A stretch of DNA of 64,000 nucleotides from Hydrogenimonas cancrithermarum (GTDB lineage Bacteria > Campylobacterota > Campylobacteria > Campylobacterales > Hydrogenimonadaceae). The notes beneath the pieces are model-generated. The model saw only the letters and a program-made list of their open reading frames with translations, was not told the DNA's origin and did not search any database. The stretch is taken from contig NZ_AP027370.1 in the NCBI RefSeq assembly GCF_030296055.1, positions 248,001-312,000 of the forward strand, written 5' to 3'. Position numbers and translations under genes: made by a program. Positions 7,072 through 17,028 of the stretch are shown here, in pieces. The first letter of the stretch is position 1, and each line of letters begins with the position of its first letter.

Positions 7072-8265
7072 GAGAAGGGCTTTGAACCACTCCAGCATTT
7101 CGAGGCGCTCCCACGGATAGTCGTCATATCCCACCTGTCCTTTCGCCGCGATATCCGCATAGAGAAATGTCGAGGGTGAAGGTGTGTCGAGGCCGAATGT
7201 CTCGGTAATCCACTGCGGCGTAAGAGGAAACTTTTCGGCGATTTTCTCCGAAAGAACTTCATCTTTCAATTCCTCTCGGCCGGTACCGAGCGTATCGACC
7301 GTCACGCTGAGCGGTTTGGCATGGCCAATGACATAGGCGATCTCGACAATCGCCTTTCTCGCCAGCCCCGCCGCGACGATATGTTTGGCGATCCAGCGTG
7401 CGGCGTAGAGGCCCGAGCGGTCCACCTTGGTATAGTCTTTGGAGCTCTGTGAGCCTCCGCCGATCGGGGCGTATCCACCGTAGGTGTCGGCCATCGTTTT
7501 GCGTCCGGTGGTTCCGCTGTCGGCCAGAGGGCTGTGGTTGACGTAGCGGCCCGTGCCGTTGATGAAAAATTCGCACGCCTCTTCATCGAAGAGCGGATCC
7601 TCTTTCAACGTTTTCACGATCACGGAGCGCACACGCCGACGCACCGTCTCGATATCCAGATGTGCGGCATGGGGGACCGCTGCGACGATCTTGGCGATTT
7701 TGACAGGCCTGTTGGCGTCGAAATTCTCTTTCGTTTCATAATCGATCGTCACCTGCGTCTTGATATCGACACCGAAATCGTCGGGATGATTCCGTACATA
7801 ATCGTAAAGAGCATCGCGCAACCTTCGGCTGTAATAGAGGGCGGCCGGAAGAAAGCTCTCCGTCTCGTCCGTCGCGAAACCGATCATCATCCCCTGATCT
7901 CCCGCACCGATCTCTCCACTCGCTTTGTCGACGCCGATACTGATATCGGGCGACTGGCGCGAAACGAGCACCTGAATCTCCGCCGTCTCCGGGTAGAGTG
8001 TCTGCGACTCGTCGAAGCCGCTCTCGGGATATCCGATTTCGCTCAGGGCATCAAGCGCGCAGAGACGGTAGAAATCTTCACTGACGGGGGCGTTCGTCTT
8101 CACCTCTCCTCCGATGATGATGTGCTTTCCGCTGATAAAGACCTCCGTCGCAACCCGTGCTTCACGATCGAGCTTGAGCAGCCGGTCGACGATCGTATCC
8201 GCGATGATATCGGCACATTTGTCCGGATGTCCGGCAGAAACCGATTCGGAAGTGTAAAGATACAT
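7057..8265 (-). CDS. metK: S-adenosylmethionine synthetase
   Basis: Makes S-adenosylmethionine from ATP and methionine in the cytoplasm. The 402-residue product has full family length and all three repeats. Visible motifs are GHPDKCAD (ATP binding), GAGDQGMM (the methionine loop) and the KTQVTIDYE strand. The start at 8265 has a GGAG ribosome-binding site (MYLYTSESVSAGHPDK); an in-frame start 42 nt upstream would add a non-conserved extension. It is monocistronic by layout, divergent from the DksA-like gene. Confidence 0.98.
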   Translation of the reverse strand: MYLYTSESVSAGHPDKCADIIADTIVDRLLKLDREARVATEVFISGKHIIIGGEVKTNAPVSEDFYRLCALDALSEIGYPESGFDESQTLYPETAEIQVLVSRQSPDISIGVDKASGEIGAGDQGMMIGFATDETESFLPAALYYSRRLRDALYDYVRNHPDDFGVDIKTQVTIDYETKENFDANRPVKIAKIVAAVPHAAHLDIETVRRRVRSVIVKTLKEDPLFDEEACEFFINGTGRYVNHSPLADSGTTGRKTMADTYGGYAPIGGGSQSSKDYTKVDRSGLYAARWIAKHIVAAGLARKAIVEIAYVIGHAKPLSVTVDTLGTGREELKDEVLSEKIAEKFPLTPQWITETFGLDTPSPSTFLYADIAAKGQVGYDDYPWERLEMLEWFKALLSTAE

Positions 8266-8437
8266 GTGGCGCTCCTTCGAAATTTTCTTTTTCAAAGCGT
8301 ACTCCAATCAAGCTAAAAGTGGTATAATTTTTAACTGATATCGTCACTATACGGCCTCGCAATCCTACGACGTGGGGTTGCGGAGGATAGCGCCGTATAT
8401 GTGTCTGATCGATTATCAAAAAAGAGGAGTGAAATGT

Positions 8438-8758
8438 ATGACTTATCTGAATTTGGAGTTTTTTAAAAAGAGACTGGTGGAAGAAAAAGAGCGTATTTTG
8501 AAAAATATCGGCGAGTTGAGCGACGAGCTCGCGACGATTTCGGCGGAAGACGAAATCGACGATATCGAAGATATGGCGGAACTGAAGATCGAAAACGATC
8601 GCGACAAAGAGATTTTGAAGATTTTGATGCAGGAACTCAAAGATGTCAACGACGCGTTGAAAAAGATCGAAGCCGGAAAATACGGAATCGATGAAAAAAC
8701 AGGTAAACAGATCCCGCTGAACCGCTTGCTGGCAAACCCCGCAGCGAGGACAGCATAA
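8438..8758 (+). CDS. DksA/TraR-like protein lacking zinc-finger cysteines
   Basis: A 106-residue protein with a long coiled-coil (KKRLVEEKERILKNIGELS and onwards) carrying acidic tip residues, followed by a remnant DksA C-terminal fold. Where DksA has its Cys4 zinc finger, this protein reads KYGIDEKTGKQIPLNRLLA, keeping the spacing but with no cysteine. DksA-type proteins bind the RNA polymerase secondary channel and modulate transcription with ppGpp. Cysteine-poor variants are known in several groups, so the protein may still act on polymerase. Start chosen for the GAGGAGT site 10 nt upstream. Confidence 0.8.
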   Translation: MTYLNLEFFKKRLVEEKERILKNIGELSDELATISAEDEIDDIEDMAELKIENDRDKEILKILMQELKDVNDALKKIEAGKYGIDEKTGKQIPLNRLLANPAARTA

Positions 8759-8780
8759 TCACCGAAAAAGAGGGTTCATC

Positions 8781-9233
8781 ATGAAAATCACGAGTCCAGT
8801 ATTCGAACACGGCGGGTTCATTCCCGCCAAATACACATGTGACGGAGCCGATATCTCCGTTCCTCTGACATTCGAGGATGTTCCAGCCGAGGCACGAAGC
8901 CTGGCGCTCATCATGGACGATCCCGATGCTCCCATGGGCATCTTCGTCCACTGGGTCATCTACGATATGCCGGCATCCCTACCGGGATTGCCCGAAGGTG
9001 TACCGAACGAGCCCAATCTGGCCGAGGGGATCCGTCAGGGTATCAACAGCTTCGGCAACATCGGCTACGGCGGTCCTTGCCCGCCAGACGGAGCCCACCG
9101 TTACATGTTCAAACTCTACGCGCTCGACACGCTTTTGAAAGCCGATGCAGGGTTGAGCAAGCACGATCTTTTGGCACGGATGAACGGACATGTCCTCGCC
9201 GGAGCCGAATTGATGGGGATCTACGAACGCTGA
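8781..9233 (+). CDS. YbhB/YbcL-family PEBP-like protein
   Basis: A 150-residue protein of the phosphatidylethanolamine-binding/Raf kinase inhibitor-like family. Conserved elements are the N-terminal IPAKYTCDGADISVPL, the DDPDAPMGIFVHWV ligand-site segment and GGPCPPDGAHRY near residue 95. Bacterial members are cytoplasmic or periplasmic and poorly understood; no signal peptide is present here. It lies 22 nt after the DksA-like gene and ends 13 nt inside the convergent pdxA. Confidence 0.92.
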   Translation: MKITSPVFEHGGFIPAKYTCDGADISVPLTFEDVPAEARSLALIMDDPDAPMGIFVHWVIYDMPASLPGLPEGVPNEPNLAEGIRQGINSFGNIGYGGPCPPDGAHRYMFKLYALDTLLKADAGLSKHDLLARMNGHVLAGAELMGIYER

Positions 9234-10159
9234 TCGCGGCGCCGCTTCATGGCGATCGCGGCTTTGACCGCTTCGATATAGCTCTGCAGGTTCACAGAAC
9301 GGCCCTGAAGATAGGCGATATCGAATGCCGTGCCATGGTCGACGGATGTTCTCACGATCGGAAGGTTCAAACTGACATTGATACTCTCGTCGAAGTAGAG
9401 CGCTTTGAGGGGTGCCAGCCCCTGATCGTGATACATCGCCACATAGTAAGTGAACGATTCGCGCATCTTCGGACTGAAGGCGATATCCGGGACGAGGGGG
9501 CCGTGGAAGAGCGGGAATCGAGAATTCGCCTCGCCGACCGCTTCGGTTATGATCTCTTCTTCATTTCCCAAAACACCGTTGTCTCCGGCGTGGGGATTGA
9601 GGCCGAGTACCCCTATTTTTTCGGCGCCTGTTTCCCGTTGAAAATCGAGCAGAAACCTTACGAGTTTCTCTTTTTCGATGCTTTTTGGCACCTCTTTTAG
9701 AGGGATATGCTCGGTAAAGAGGGCAACGTAGAGCTTTTCGCAGCCGAGCATCATGATCGCCTCTTTTTTGAAAAAGTCGCGCAGCGCATCGGTATGGCCT
9801 TTGTAGTCGATGCCGGCTTTCATCCACGCCTCTTTGTTGATAGGAAGCGTCACAACGGCATCGCATGCGCCATTTTCAACCGCCTCGACCGCTTTTTTGA
9901 ATGAAGAGAAGCTGTAGGCACCCGCTTCGGCTGTCGTCATGCCCGGTCGAATGGAACACGAGGGGGAGGGGGAGGTATGATCGAACGGTTCAGGAATCTG
10001 CAGCTCCAGCTTTTCGGCCGCCTCTTTCAGAAGATCGTATCCGACAAAATAGAGGGGCCGGCATAGATGCCGGATCGTTTCATGCGCACGCAGGGCGATT
10101 TCGAGCCCGATACCGTTGGGGTCGCCAACGCTGACGGCGATACGTGGTTTCTCGTTCAT
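9221..10159 (-). CDS. pdxA: 4-hydroxythreonine-4-phosphate dehydrogenase
   Basis: Oxidises 4-phosphohydroxy-L-threonine in the DXP-dependent pyridoxal phosphate pathway. The 312-residue product begins PRIAVSVGDPNGIGLE, contains the metal-binding GHTDALRDFF and AMYHDQGLAP segments and ends with the conserved VRTSVDHGTAFDIA. The ATG at 10159 overlaps the pdxJ stop (ATGA); the frame continues upstream but only as antisense of pdxJ. PdxJ uses the PdxA product, so the coupled pair is a functional unit. Confidence 0.97.
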   Translation of the reverse strand: MNEKPRIAVSVGDPNGIGLEIALRAHETIRHLCRPLYFVGYDLLKEAAEKLELQIPEPFDHTSPSPSCSIRPGMTTAEAGAYSFSSFKKAVEAVENGACDAVVTLPINKEAWMKAGIDYKGHTDALRDFFKKEAIMMLGCEKLYVALFTEHIPLKEVPKSIEKEKLVRFLLDFQRETGAEKIGVLGLNPHAGDNGVLGNEEEIITEAVGEANSRFPLFHGPLVPDIAFSPKMRESFTYYVAMYHDQGLAPLKALYFDESINVSLNLPIVRTSVDHGTAFDIAYLQGRSVNLQSYIEAVKAAIAMKRRRDQRS

Positions 10160-10938
10160 CCAAGCAGTGCTTTCATCTCTCGAACCGCCGCTTCGAGTCC
10201 CGAAAAGAGGCTTCGCGCAATAATGCTCTGTCCAATGTTGAGCTCTTCGATCGCATCGATTTCGACAATCTCTTTGACGTTTTGGTAGTTGAGGCCGTGG
10301 CCCGCAGCCACTTTGAGTCCCAGGGAGCGGGCATGGTCCGCCGCTCCTTTGAGTCCTTCGAGACTCTCCGCGAGTTTGGTCTGCAGTGTATGTCGCGGAA
10401 GTTCGAGATCCTCGATGCTGTGGTGTGTATGGAGGAGGTTGGAGTGTAGCATTGCATAGATGTTGGCATAGGTTCCCGTATGCAGTTCGATCCACTCCGC
10501 ACCCAACGCGTCGGCACGCGTGATCGTCTCAAGATCGGGATCGATAAAGAGTGAAACTTCTATTTCATGGGCATGGAGTTTCTCGATGGCTGCCGAAACA
10601 CGATCTTCATATGACATAATATCAAGTCCGCCTTCCGTCGTTACCTCTTCACGTCTCTCCGGAACGAGCGTCGCCCGATGAGGCTTCAATCGGCAGATGA
10701 TATCGATAATCTCTTCATCGGTCGAACACTCGAGATTGACGGGAAGAGCGCTCATCTGAACGATACGTTCCGCATCTTCGTCGTGGATATGCCGACGATC
10801 TTCCCGCAGGTGGATCGTAATCTGCTCACCCCCTGCACGCTTGACGATTCCGAGTGCTTCCACCGGATCCGGGTCATTGATTTTCCTTGCTTCCCTCAAT
10901 ACAGCTATATGGTCGATATTGACACCGAGTTTTATCAT
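10156..10938 (-). CDS. pdxJ: Pyridoxine 5'-phosphate synthase
   Basis: Condenses the PdxA product with 1-deoxyxylulose 5-phosphate to form pyridoxine 5'-phosphate. The 260-residue TIM-barrel protein starts MIKLGVNIDHIAVLREAR and shows the active-site segments TIHLREDRRHI, NLECS and the phosphate-binding AAGHGLNYQNV and LNIGQSIIARS. It overlaps pdxA downstream and the SGNH hydrolase upstream by ATGA, giving a three-gene operon. Confidence 0.98.
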   Translation of the reverse strand: MIKLGVNIDHIAVLREARKINDPDPVEALGIVKRAGGEQITIHLREDRRHIHDEDAERIVQMSALPVNLECSTDEEIIDIICRLKPHRATLVPERREEVTTEGGLDIMSYEDRVSAAIEKLHAHEIEVSLFIDPDLETITRADALGAEWIELHTGTYANIYAMLHSNLLHTHHSIEDLELPRHTLQTKLAESLEGLKGAADHARSLGLKVAAGHGLNYQNVKEIVEIDAIEELNIGQSIIARSLFSGLEAAVREMKALLG

Positions 10939-11591
10939 TCCAGTAACTCCCTGATCGCTTGATTCAATTTTTTAGCCACCGCTTTATAGCCTTCGCCGTT
11001 GGGATGGAGATAATCGCTTTTAAGCGTATCTTCCGCCAAAACGTCGGCAAAAAGGTCTTCGACATATGTCACGCCCGTCTGCTGTGCTACCTCTTCGTAG
11101 AAACCGGCATCGTCCATCAACAGCGCATTGATGTCGGGCATGCCTATCAGCAGCACTTTCGCACCGCTGCGCTTGATCGATTCGATCATTTTTCTGAGAT
11201 TTTCCCTGATCGTCGAATACCGTTTCCCACGAAGCATATCGTTGGCGCCTTCCGACAAAATGACGATTGTGGGACGATAACGCTTCAAAACGGAGGGAAG
11301 ACGTTTCAAACCTTCGGACGTCGTCTCTCCCGGGACACCGGCATTGATCACTTCCACACCCAGCATTTTGGACAACCATGCCGGATAGCTCTTCTCTCTC
11401 GAAGCCCCGGATCCGTAGGTCAAACTGTTCCCAAACGCCACGATGACAGGAGGATTTTCTTCATCGAAATAAAGAGGTATCTCCATCATCTCCTCCAACT
11501 GTTCACTCTCCACCATCTGCTGATTGTAAAAATGCAAACCCAAAAAGATCGCGATGACGACAGCGAAAAATTCGAGCTTGCTTATGTGCAT
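10935..11591 (-). CDS. SGNH/GDSL-family hydrolase (TesA-like)
   Basis: A 218-residue esterase-type protein with an N-terminal membrane anchor or signal (LEFFAVVIAIFLGLHFY). The four SGNH blocks are present: block I FGNSLTYGSG (nucleophile Ser), block II Gly in INAGVPGETT, block III GANDMLRG and block V DYLHPNGEGY (catalytic Asp and His). It resembles arylesterase/lysophospholipase TesA and is probably active in the periplasm. It is first in the pdx operon by layout, with no obvious metabolic link to vitamin B6. Confidence 0.9.
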   Translation of the reverse strand: MHISKLEFFAVVIAIFLGLHFYNQQMVESEQLEEMMEIPLYFDEENPPVIVAFGNSLTYGSGASREKSYPAWLSKMLGVEVINAGVPGETTSEGLKRLPSVLKRYRPTIVILSEGANDMLRGKRYSTIRENLRKMIESIKRSGAKVLLIGMPDINALLMDDAGFYEEVAQQTGVTYVEDLFADVLAEDTLKSDYLHPNGEGYKAVAKKLNQAIRELLE

Positions 11592-11634
11592 CGATGAAGG
11601 CCTTGGAGATGAGATAGTGTAAGTTTATCGTAAA

Positions 11635-12753
11635 TCATCCTCTTTTGGCATAGAAATCTCGTTTGAAATCAGCGAACTCTCCTTTGAGGATAGCCCTTCT
11701 CGCCGCTTTCACCAACTGGAGATAGTAGTGAAGATTATGCAGTGAGGCGAGCCTGAAATAGGTGAGCTCCCTGGCACGGTACAGATGGTTCAGGTAGGCA
11801 CGGCTGTAACGCTTGCATGTATAGCAGCTGCATTCGGGATCGACCGGCGTATCGTCGAGCTTGAAACGTGCCGATTTGATGTTTATTTTGCCAAAAGATG
11901 TAAAGAGCGTACCGTTTCTGGCATTGCGCGTCGGCATGACACAGTCGAACATATCGATACCCCGTTCGATATTCTCTACCAGATCTTCAGGTGTTCCGAC
12001 CCCCATGAGATAGCGTGGTTTATCTTTCGGCATGAAAGGTGTCGTGAACTCGACCGTGTCGTACATCGCCTGATTCGCTTCACCGACGCTGAGCCCGCCA
12101 ATGGCGAAACCGTCGAAATCCATCGCGCAGAGCGCTTCTGCGGAGATTTTCCGAAATTCCGGGTCGGTTCCACCCTGAATGATGGCGAAGATGTTCTGAT
12201 CGGTTCCGATCCCCCGTGACTGTTTGAAGCGATGGTAGGTGATCGACTCGTGCGCCCAACGCGTCGTCCGGTCGATCGAAAGCGCCAGGCGCTCTTTGGT
12301 CGCCGGCAGTGCCACCAGATCGTCGAGGATCATCATGATATCGCTGCCGAGATTGTACTGGATGTCGAGGACTTTGGAAGGAGTGAAATAGTGCTTGCTT
12401 CCGTCGATGTGGCTGCGAAAGAGAATCCCCTCGTCGTCGGCTTTGCTGATGTCGCTGAGGCTGAAAGCCTGAAAACCGCCGCTGTCGGTCAAAAAGCTTC
12501 GGTCATATTTCGTGAAACCATGCAGTTTGCCGAGTTTCGCCACTGTCTCGTCTCCCGGACGAAGATAGAGATGGTAAGTGTTGGCCAGTATGATCTGGGT
12601 ATCGAGAATATGACACATATCTTCCGTATCGAGCGCTTTGACGACGGCACTCGTACCGACCGGCATGAAGATAGGAGTCTGAATGGTACTGTGAGCCGTT
12701 TGGATGGTACAGGCACGTGCCGCACCGTCGACGGCATCGACATTGAATTTCAT
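11635..12753 (-). CDS. tgt: tRNA-guanine transglycosylase
   Basis: Exchanges guanine-34 for preQ1 in GUN-anticodon tRNAs on the way to queuosine. The 372-residue TIM barrel is full length. Signature segments are [10 protein letters not shown] (catalytic Asp), the RNA-binding AIGGLSVGE and the nucleophile region [13 protein letters not shown]. The C-terminal zinc site [17 protein letters not shown] is intact. The gene is 43 nt upstream of the pdx operon and divergent from the COG3400 gene. Confidence 0.97.
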   Translation of the reverse strand: MKFNVDAVDGAARACTIQTAHSTIQTPIFMPVGTSAVVKALDTEDMCHILDTQIILANTYHLYLRPGDETVAKLGKLHGFTKYDRSFLTDSGGFQAFSLSDISKADDEGILFRSHIDGSKHYFTPSKVLDIQYNLGSDIMMILDDLVALPATKERLALSIDRTTRWAHESITYHRFKQSRGIGTDQNIFAIIQGGTDPEFRKISAEALCAMDFDGFAIGGLSVGEANQAMYDTVEFTTPFMPKDKPRYLMGVGTPEDLVENIERGIDMFDCVMPTRNARNGTLFTSFGKINIKSARFKLDDTPVDPECSCYTCKRYSRAYLNHLYRARELTYFRLASLHNLHYYLQLVKAARRAILKGEFADFKRDFYAKRG

Positions 12754-12831
12754 ATTGATTATCCTATTTCGCTATAATTGCCTACTTTATCGCTGACCTC
12801 ACGTCAGTTTCTCAAAGGTAGTAGTCGGCTC

Positions 12832-14247
12832 ATGAAAAAAATATTGATCCTTGCTGATGGAATTGTAGCAAAACATTTCCTACAGCGTATCAGCGAAACT
12901 TTTATCAGTACCAACGAATATACGATCGTCACGATCGACCGGTCGATTCTCACGGAAAAACAGCCGTCCAACTTCATCGCCTACCAATTCGACCCAACCA
13001 GTTACATCAAACTTTCGAAACTCCTCAAACGGGACTACGACGATATCTTCGTGATAATGAAAAACCGTATCGATGCGGAAGGCGCCTACCAAAACATCCG
13101 GCGCGACCGCCCCTTTGCAAGGATCACCTTTTTCAACCGATGGGATATCGAATTCAAAGATGACAACCTCATCAACATCAACGCCAACGAACTGCTCGCC
13201 AACCGCCTTTACGACTTTCTTCCCAATGTTCCGGTAATCGCTCAGAACGTGGGCCTGGGGCAGGGTGAGATCATGGAGGTGCTGGTTCCGTTCGGCAGTG
13301 CCTACGTCTACCGGCATATCGGAACGATCATTCAAAATCAGTGGCGAATCGTCGGGCTCTACCGCGGCAATCAGCTTATCCTGCCCAAACCGTCGCTGAT
13401 GATCAAACCCAACGATGTCCTGCTCCTAATCGGCAAACCCTCCGTTTTGGAATCGGTCTTCAAAGCGATCAAACAGGAGCTTGGCCAGTTTCCCGCGCCG
13501 TTCGGCGAAAACATCTATCTCTATATCGATATGGAGAAGGAGAGTCCTCGCTGCATCCGCAATTGCATCGAACAGGCGACCTATCTGCATAAACGTATCA
13601 AAGGGCGCAAACTCATCATTCGTGTCAGCGGCCCTACCGATATCCGGCTGCTCGAGACGATCAAGGCTCTCGATAGTCACAATGTGGAGTGTATCGTCGA
13701 CTACAGGGGGATCGACCCCTCCACACTCATCAAAGAAGATGTGGAAACCTACAATATCGGTCTTGTCGTATGCGGACGGGATATATTCGACGACAAAGAT
13801 TATAAAAAGATATTCTATAGTTTGAGAAAACCCGTTTTGCAAATCAGCGATTCCCCACTGATGCATCTGAAAAAGCTGGTCGTCATCCTCTCGGAAGAGA
13901 AGAGTATGGAAGTCATATCCGCAACCGTTTTCGACGTGGCATCCCAGCTGAACCTCAACATAGAGCTTCTCGATTACGAACCGGACGGTGACTTCGAAAA
14001 AAAGAGTTTCATCCTCAACCACTACGAGAACCTCTCAAATATCTTCTCGAAGAATATGAACGTACGTCAGGAAAAACGCAATCCCATCCGAGAACTCGTA
14101 CATGATGAAGCCTTCTTGCAGGTCCTCCCTTTTACTGGCAAAATTCTGCAGAACCGTTTTTTTGCCTACTTCAGTGCCGATGTGGAGAAACTCTACTTCA
14201 AACTCTCCCGAAACCCCCAGCTTTTCGTTCCGGTCGATATCGAATAG
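12832..14247 (+). CDS. COG3400-family protein with TrkA-like nucleotide-binding domains
   Basis: A 471-residue soluble protein characteristic of Campylobacterota. The N-terminus (KKILILADGIVAKHFLQRI) resembles a Rossmann TrkA-N domain. Residues ~140-215 form a TrkA-C-like unit (GQGEIMEVLVPFGSAY ... IKPNDVLLLIGK). The C-terminal half has a second Rossmann-like region. TrkA proteins gate potassium transporters, but no channel subunit is adjacent, so the partner is unknown. The ATG at 12832 follows AAAGGTAG; a longer frame from 12778 covers the promoter. Confidence 0.82.
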   Translation: MKKILILADGIVAKHFLQRISETFISTNEYTIVTIDRSILTEKQPSNFIAYQFDPTSYIKLSKLLKRDYDDIFVIMKNRIDAEGAYQNIRRDRPFARITFFNRWDIEFKDDNLININANELLANRLYDFLPNVPVIAQNVGLGQGEIMEVLVPFGSAYVYRHIGTIIQNQWRIVGLYRGNQLILPKPSLMIKPNDVLLLIGKPSVLESVFKAIKQELGQFPAPFGENIYLYIDMEKESPRCIRNCIEQATYLHKRIKGRKLIIRVSGPTDIRLLETIKALDSHNVECIVDYRGIDPSTLIKEDVETYNIGLVVCGRDIFDDKDYKKIFYSLRKPVLQISDSPLMHLKKLVVILSEEKSMEVISATVFDVASQLNLNIELLDYEPDGDFEKKSFILNHYENLSNIFSKNMNVRQEKRNPIRELVHDEAFLQVLPFTGKILQNRFFAYFSADVEKLYFKLSRNPQLFVPVDIE

Positions 14248-14275
14248 AGACGGAGAAGGGATTCTTCAAAGCACT

Positions 14276-14297
14276 TTTTAAGTAAATTTTAAGTAAA
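14276..14297. repeat. Two 11-bp direct repeats upstream of aroB
   Basis: TTTTAAGTAAA occurs twice in perfect tandem, 36 bp before the aroB ATG. The 11-bp period puts both copies on one face of the helix, as for tandem regulator sites, but simple AT-rich sequence is an equally good explanation. Confidence 0.4.
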
Positions 14298-14333
14298 ATT
14301 AAAGAAATTCAACAAGAGCAGGTTGCATTGCGT

Positions 14334-15398
14334 ATGAAAGTATCCATTACCCTTCCGACACCGCCAAGCCGTGATTACGAAATCACGATCGATACGCTTC
14401 CGAAGATCACGATCGACGGGAAAGCCGCCATCGTCACCAATCCAAAAGTCGCCGGCCTTCACCTCCATAGGCTTTTGGCCGCGGTCGATGCCAAAGAACT
14501 CTATATCGTCACGATTCCCGACGGCGAAAACTACAAAACGATGGAGATGATCGAATTCATTCTCGACAGACTCTTCGACCACAGGCTCGACCGAAAATCG
14601 ACGCTGATCGCATTCGGCGGCGGCGTCATTGGAGACATGACCGGTTTTGCGGCCAGCATCTTTCAGCGTGGAATCGACTTCATCCAGGTCCCAACCACGC
14701 TACTTTCGCAAGTCGATGCCAGCGTCGGAGGAAAAACCGGTATCAACAACCGCTTCGGAAAAAACCTCGTCGGCGCATTTCATCAACCGCGTGCCGTCTA
14801 TATCGATACCTTCTGGCTGAAGACGCTTCCCGAACGGGAATTTGCAGCAGGCGTGGCCGAAATCGTCAAAATGGCCGTTATGTTCGACGCCGACTTTTTT
14901 CAATGGCTCGAGAGCCACGACCTGCACGAAGAAGAGAACCTGAAAGAGGCGATCCGACGCTCCGTGGAACTCAAAGCGCGGGTTGTCAACGAAGATGAAA
15001 AAGAGAAAGGTATCCGTGCCGTTCTCAACTACGGTCACACTTTTGCCCACGTTATCGAGAACTTCAGCGGTTACGGTACCTACCTGCACGGTGAAGCGGT
15101 CGCAGCGGGCATGGTCATGGCCAACGCACTGGCCATCGAATATGGACTCTTCAGTATGGAGGAGGCCGAACGCGTCAAATCGCTTCTGGAGAAATACGGT
15201 CTTCCCACCGAATATGCCATAGAAGATCCCGAATCCTTCTACGATCAATTTTTCCTCGACAAAAAGAGTCACGACAACAAGATCACCTTTATCGTACCCA
15301 AAGCGATCGGAGTATGGAAAATGCTCGTCAATCCCGAAAAAACGAGAATCATAAAAGTTCTGGAAGCTTTCAAAAAGGAAACGGCTGTTGAAAGCTAA
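14334..15398 (+). CDS. aroB: 3-dehydroquinate synthase
   Basis: Second enzyme of the shikimate pathway, converting DAHP to 3-dehydroquinate with NAD and a metal ion. The 354-residue product has the nucleotide-binding IPDGENYKTMEMIE, GGGVIGDMTGFAASIFQRG and VPTTLLSQVDASVGGKTGIN motifs and the metal ligands in NYGHTFAHVIE and LHGEAVAAGM. The start is uncertain between TTG at 14328 (5 nt after AGAGCAGG) and ATG at 14334. It heads a chain of overlapping genes: MscS channel, mtaB, FtsH-like ATPase, bioV. Confidence 0.97.
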   Translation: MKVSITLPTPPSRDYEITIDTLPKITIDGKAAIVTNPKVAGLHLHRLLAAVDAKELYIVTIPDGENYKTMEMIEFILDRLFDHRLDRKSTLIAFGGGVIGDMTGFAASIFQRGIDFIQVPTTLLSQVDASVGGKTGINNRFGKNLVGAFHQPRAVYIDTFWLKTLPEREFAAGVAEIVKMAVMFDADFFQWLESHDLHEEENLKEAIRRSVELKARVVNEDEKEKGIRAVLNYGHTFAHVIENFSGYGTYLHGEAVAAGMVMANALAIEYGLFSMEEAERVKSLLEKYGLPTEYAIEDPESFYDQFFLDKKSHDNKITFIVPKAIGVWKMLVNPEKTRIIKVLEAFKKETAVES

Positions 15399-17028
15399 AA
15401 TTTTTCTGCTCATCCTTCTTGTCTCGCTTGCGTTTTCGCAGAGCGCAGAAGAGAACGTCAGCCTCCCTTCCAGCACCGACGCCAACAAGACGATGGCCGA
15501 CCATCGCGCCCGGATCGCACGCCTTACCTTCCAGCTTGAAGCAATCGACAAAGAGCTGAATGAAGAGAGTGTCTGGCAAAAGATCTATGCCAACCATCTC
15601 ACCTTTACCGGGATTGCGGCGAAGATTAATGAAATCGAGAAGAAGATAGAGCGTTACAGAAAAAAAGGAACCAGACGCTACAGAACGAAAATCATGGAAC
15701 TCGAATCGAAAAAGGCACAGCTCCAGGAGCAACTCGACCTTCTGAAAGATTACGAACACAATCCGTTCAAGACATTGATCAAGCCAAAAGAGATCAAAAA
15801 GATCCCTACCGTCACGAATCCAATCGCCATCATCAACGCTTTTTCATATATCAAACAACTCAACGAGCATCTGATGCGTTTCGAACACGAAATCGACATG
15901 CTCAAAGCGTTTACCGATATGCTCGAACGCAAAATCGCGATTCTCAGGGAGTTGAGCGAACTCGAGCCCAACGACAAAACCCTTTACCGACAACTCGATC
16001 AGACGACGAGGGAGCTCGAAGATGCACGCGAAGCCCTCGATCTGCATCAAACGGCACTCATCGTCTACAAGAAAAAGGTCGACGAAATCAAACTCCGATT
16101 GACCGATCAGATCAAAGAGCAGGCGAAAAAAGCCGGAAGTATCGGGATATCGATCTTCGTCATCCTCCTTTTCGTCATCCTCTTCAAATGGCTGGTAAAG
16201 AGAACCATCACCGACAACGAACGCTTCTACATGGCGAACAAGATCATCAACTTCTCGTTCGTCTTCATCGTCATCATGATCCTGCTCTTCGCCTATATCG
16301 AAAATGTCTCCTACCTCGTCACGGTACTCGGTTTCGCCTCGGCGGGTATCGCGATCGCGATGAAAGACTGGTTCATGAGTATGCTCGGCTGGCTGGTCAT
16401 CGTACTTGGCGGATCCATTCATGTCGGAGACAGAATCCGTGTCGACAAAGACGGGATGAAATATGTCGGTGACGTGCTCGACATATCGCTTCTTCGAATC
16501 ACCATCCTCGAAGATATCACGCTGACCACCTATCTGCACAACCGAAGGGCAGGGCGCATCATCTTCGTGCCGAACAACTACATTTTTACCGACATGATCG
16601 CCAACTACTCCCATGCGACCCTCAAGACGGTATGGGACGGCATCGATTTCACGATCACCTTCAACTCCAACCACAAAAAAGCGCAGCATATCGCGAAAGA
16701 GACAGCGAAGAAGTATGCCAAAGGGTATACCGACATCACCAGAAAACAGCTCAACAAACTGCGATCGCGCTACAGTCTGAAAAATACCAATGTCGAACCG
16801 AGGGTCTACTCTTTTATCGAAGAAAATGGTATAAGGATAAGTGTCTGGTATCTCACGAACGCCTACGCGACGCTCACGCTGCGAAGTACCATTTCGACCG
16901 AGATACTCGACCTCATCAAAGAAGAGGAGGATATCATCATAGCTTATCCGTCACAACATATCTATATCGATCAGGCAAAAGGAAAACCGACATTGCCGGA
17001 TCTCTCCGAAGGTTCCATCACCATATGA
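15388..17028 (+). CDS. MscS-family mechanosensitive channel with coiled-coil periplasmic domain
   Basis: A 546-residue inner-membrane protein. A signal peptide (MKAKIFLLILLVSLAFS) is followed by ~220 residues of charged coiled coil, then three membrane helices. The pore helix contains GFASAGIAIAMKDWF, the glycine-alanine helix of MscS, followed by the beta domain (GGSIHVGDRIRV). It should open under osmotic downshock. The TTG start at 15388 overlaps aroB; the stop overlaps the mtaB ATG. Confidence 0.93.
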   Translation: MKAKIFLLILLVSLAFSQSAEENVSLPSSTDANKTMADHRARIARLTFQLEAIDKELNEESVWQKIYANHLTFTGIAAKINEIEKKIERYRKKGTRRYRTKIMELESKKAQLQEQLDLLKDYEHNPFKTLIKPKEIKKIPTVTNPIAIINAFSYIKQLNEHLMRFEHEIDMLKAFTDMLERKIAILRELSELEPNDKTLYRQLDQTTRELEDAREALDLHQTALIVYKKKVDEIKLRLTDQIKEQAKKAGSIGISIFVILLFVILFKWLVKRTITDNERFYMANKIINFSFVFIVIMILLFAYIENVSYLVTVLGFASAGIAIAMKDWFMSMLGWLVIVLGGSIHVGDRIRVDKDGMKYVGDVLDISLLRITILEDITLTTYLHNRRAGRIIFVPNNYIFTDMIANYSHATLKTVWDGIDFTITFNSNHKKAQHIAKETAKKYAKGYTDITRKQLNKLRSRYSLKNTNVEPRVYSFIEENGIRISVWYLTNAYATLTLRSTISTEILDLIKEEEDIIIAYPSQHIYIDQAKGKPTLPDLSEGSITI

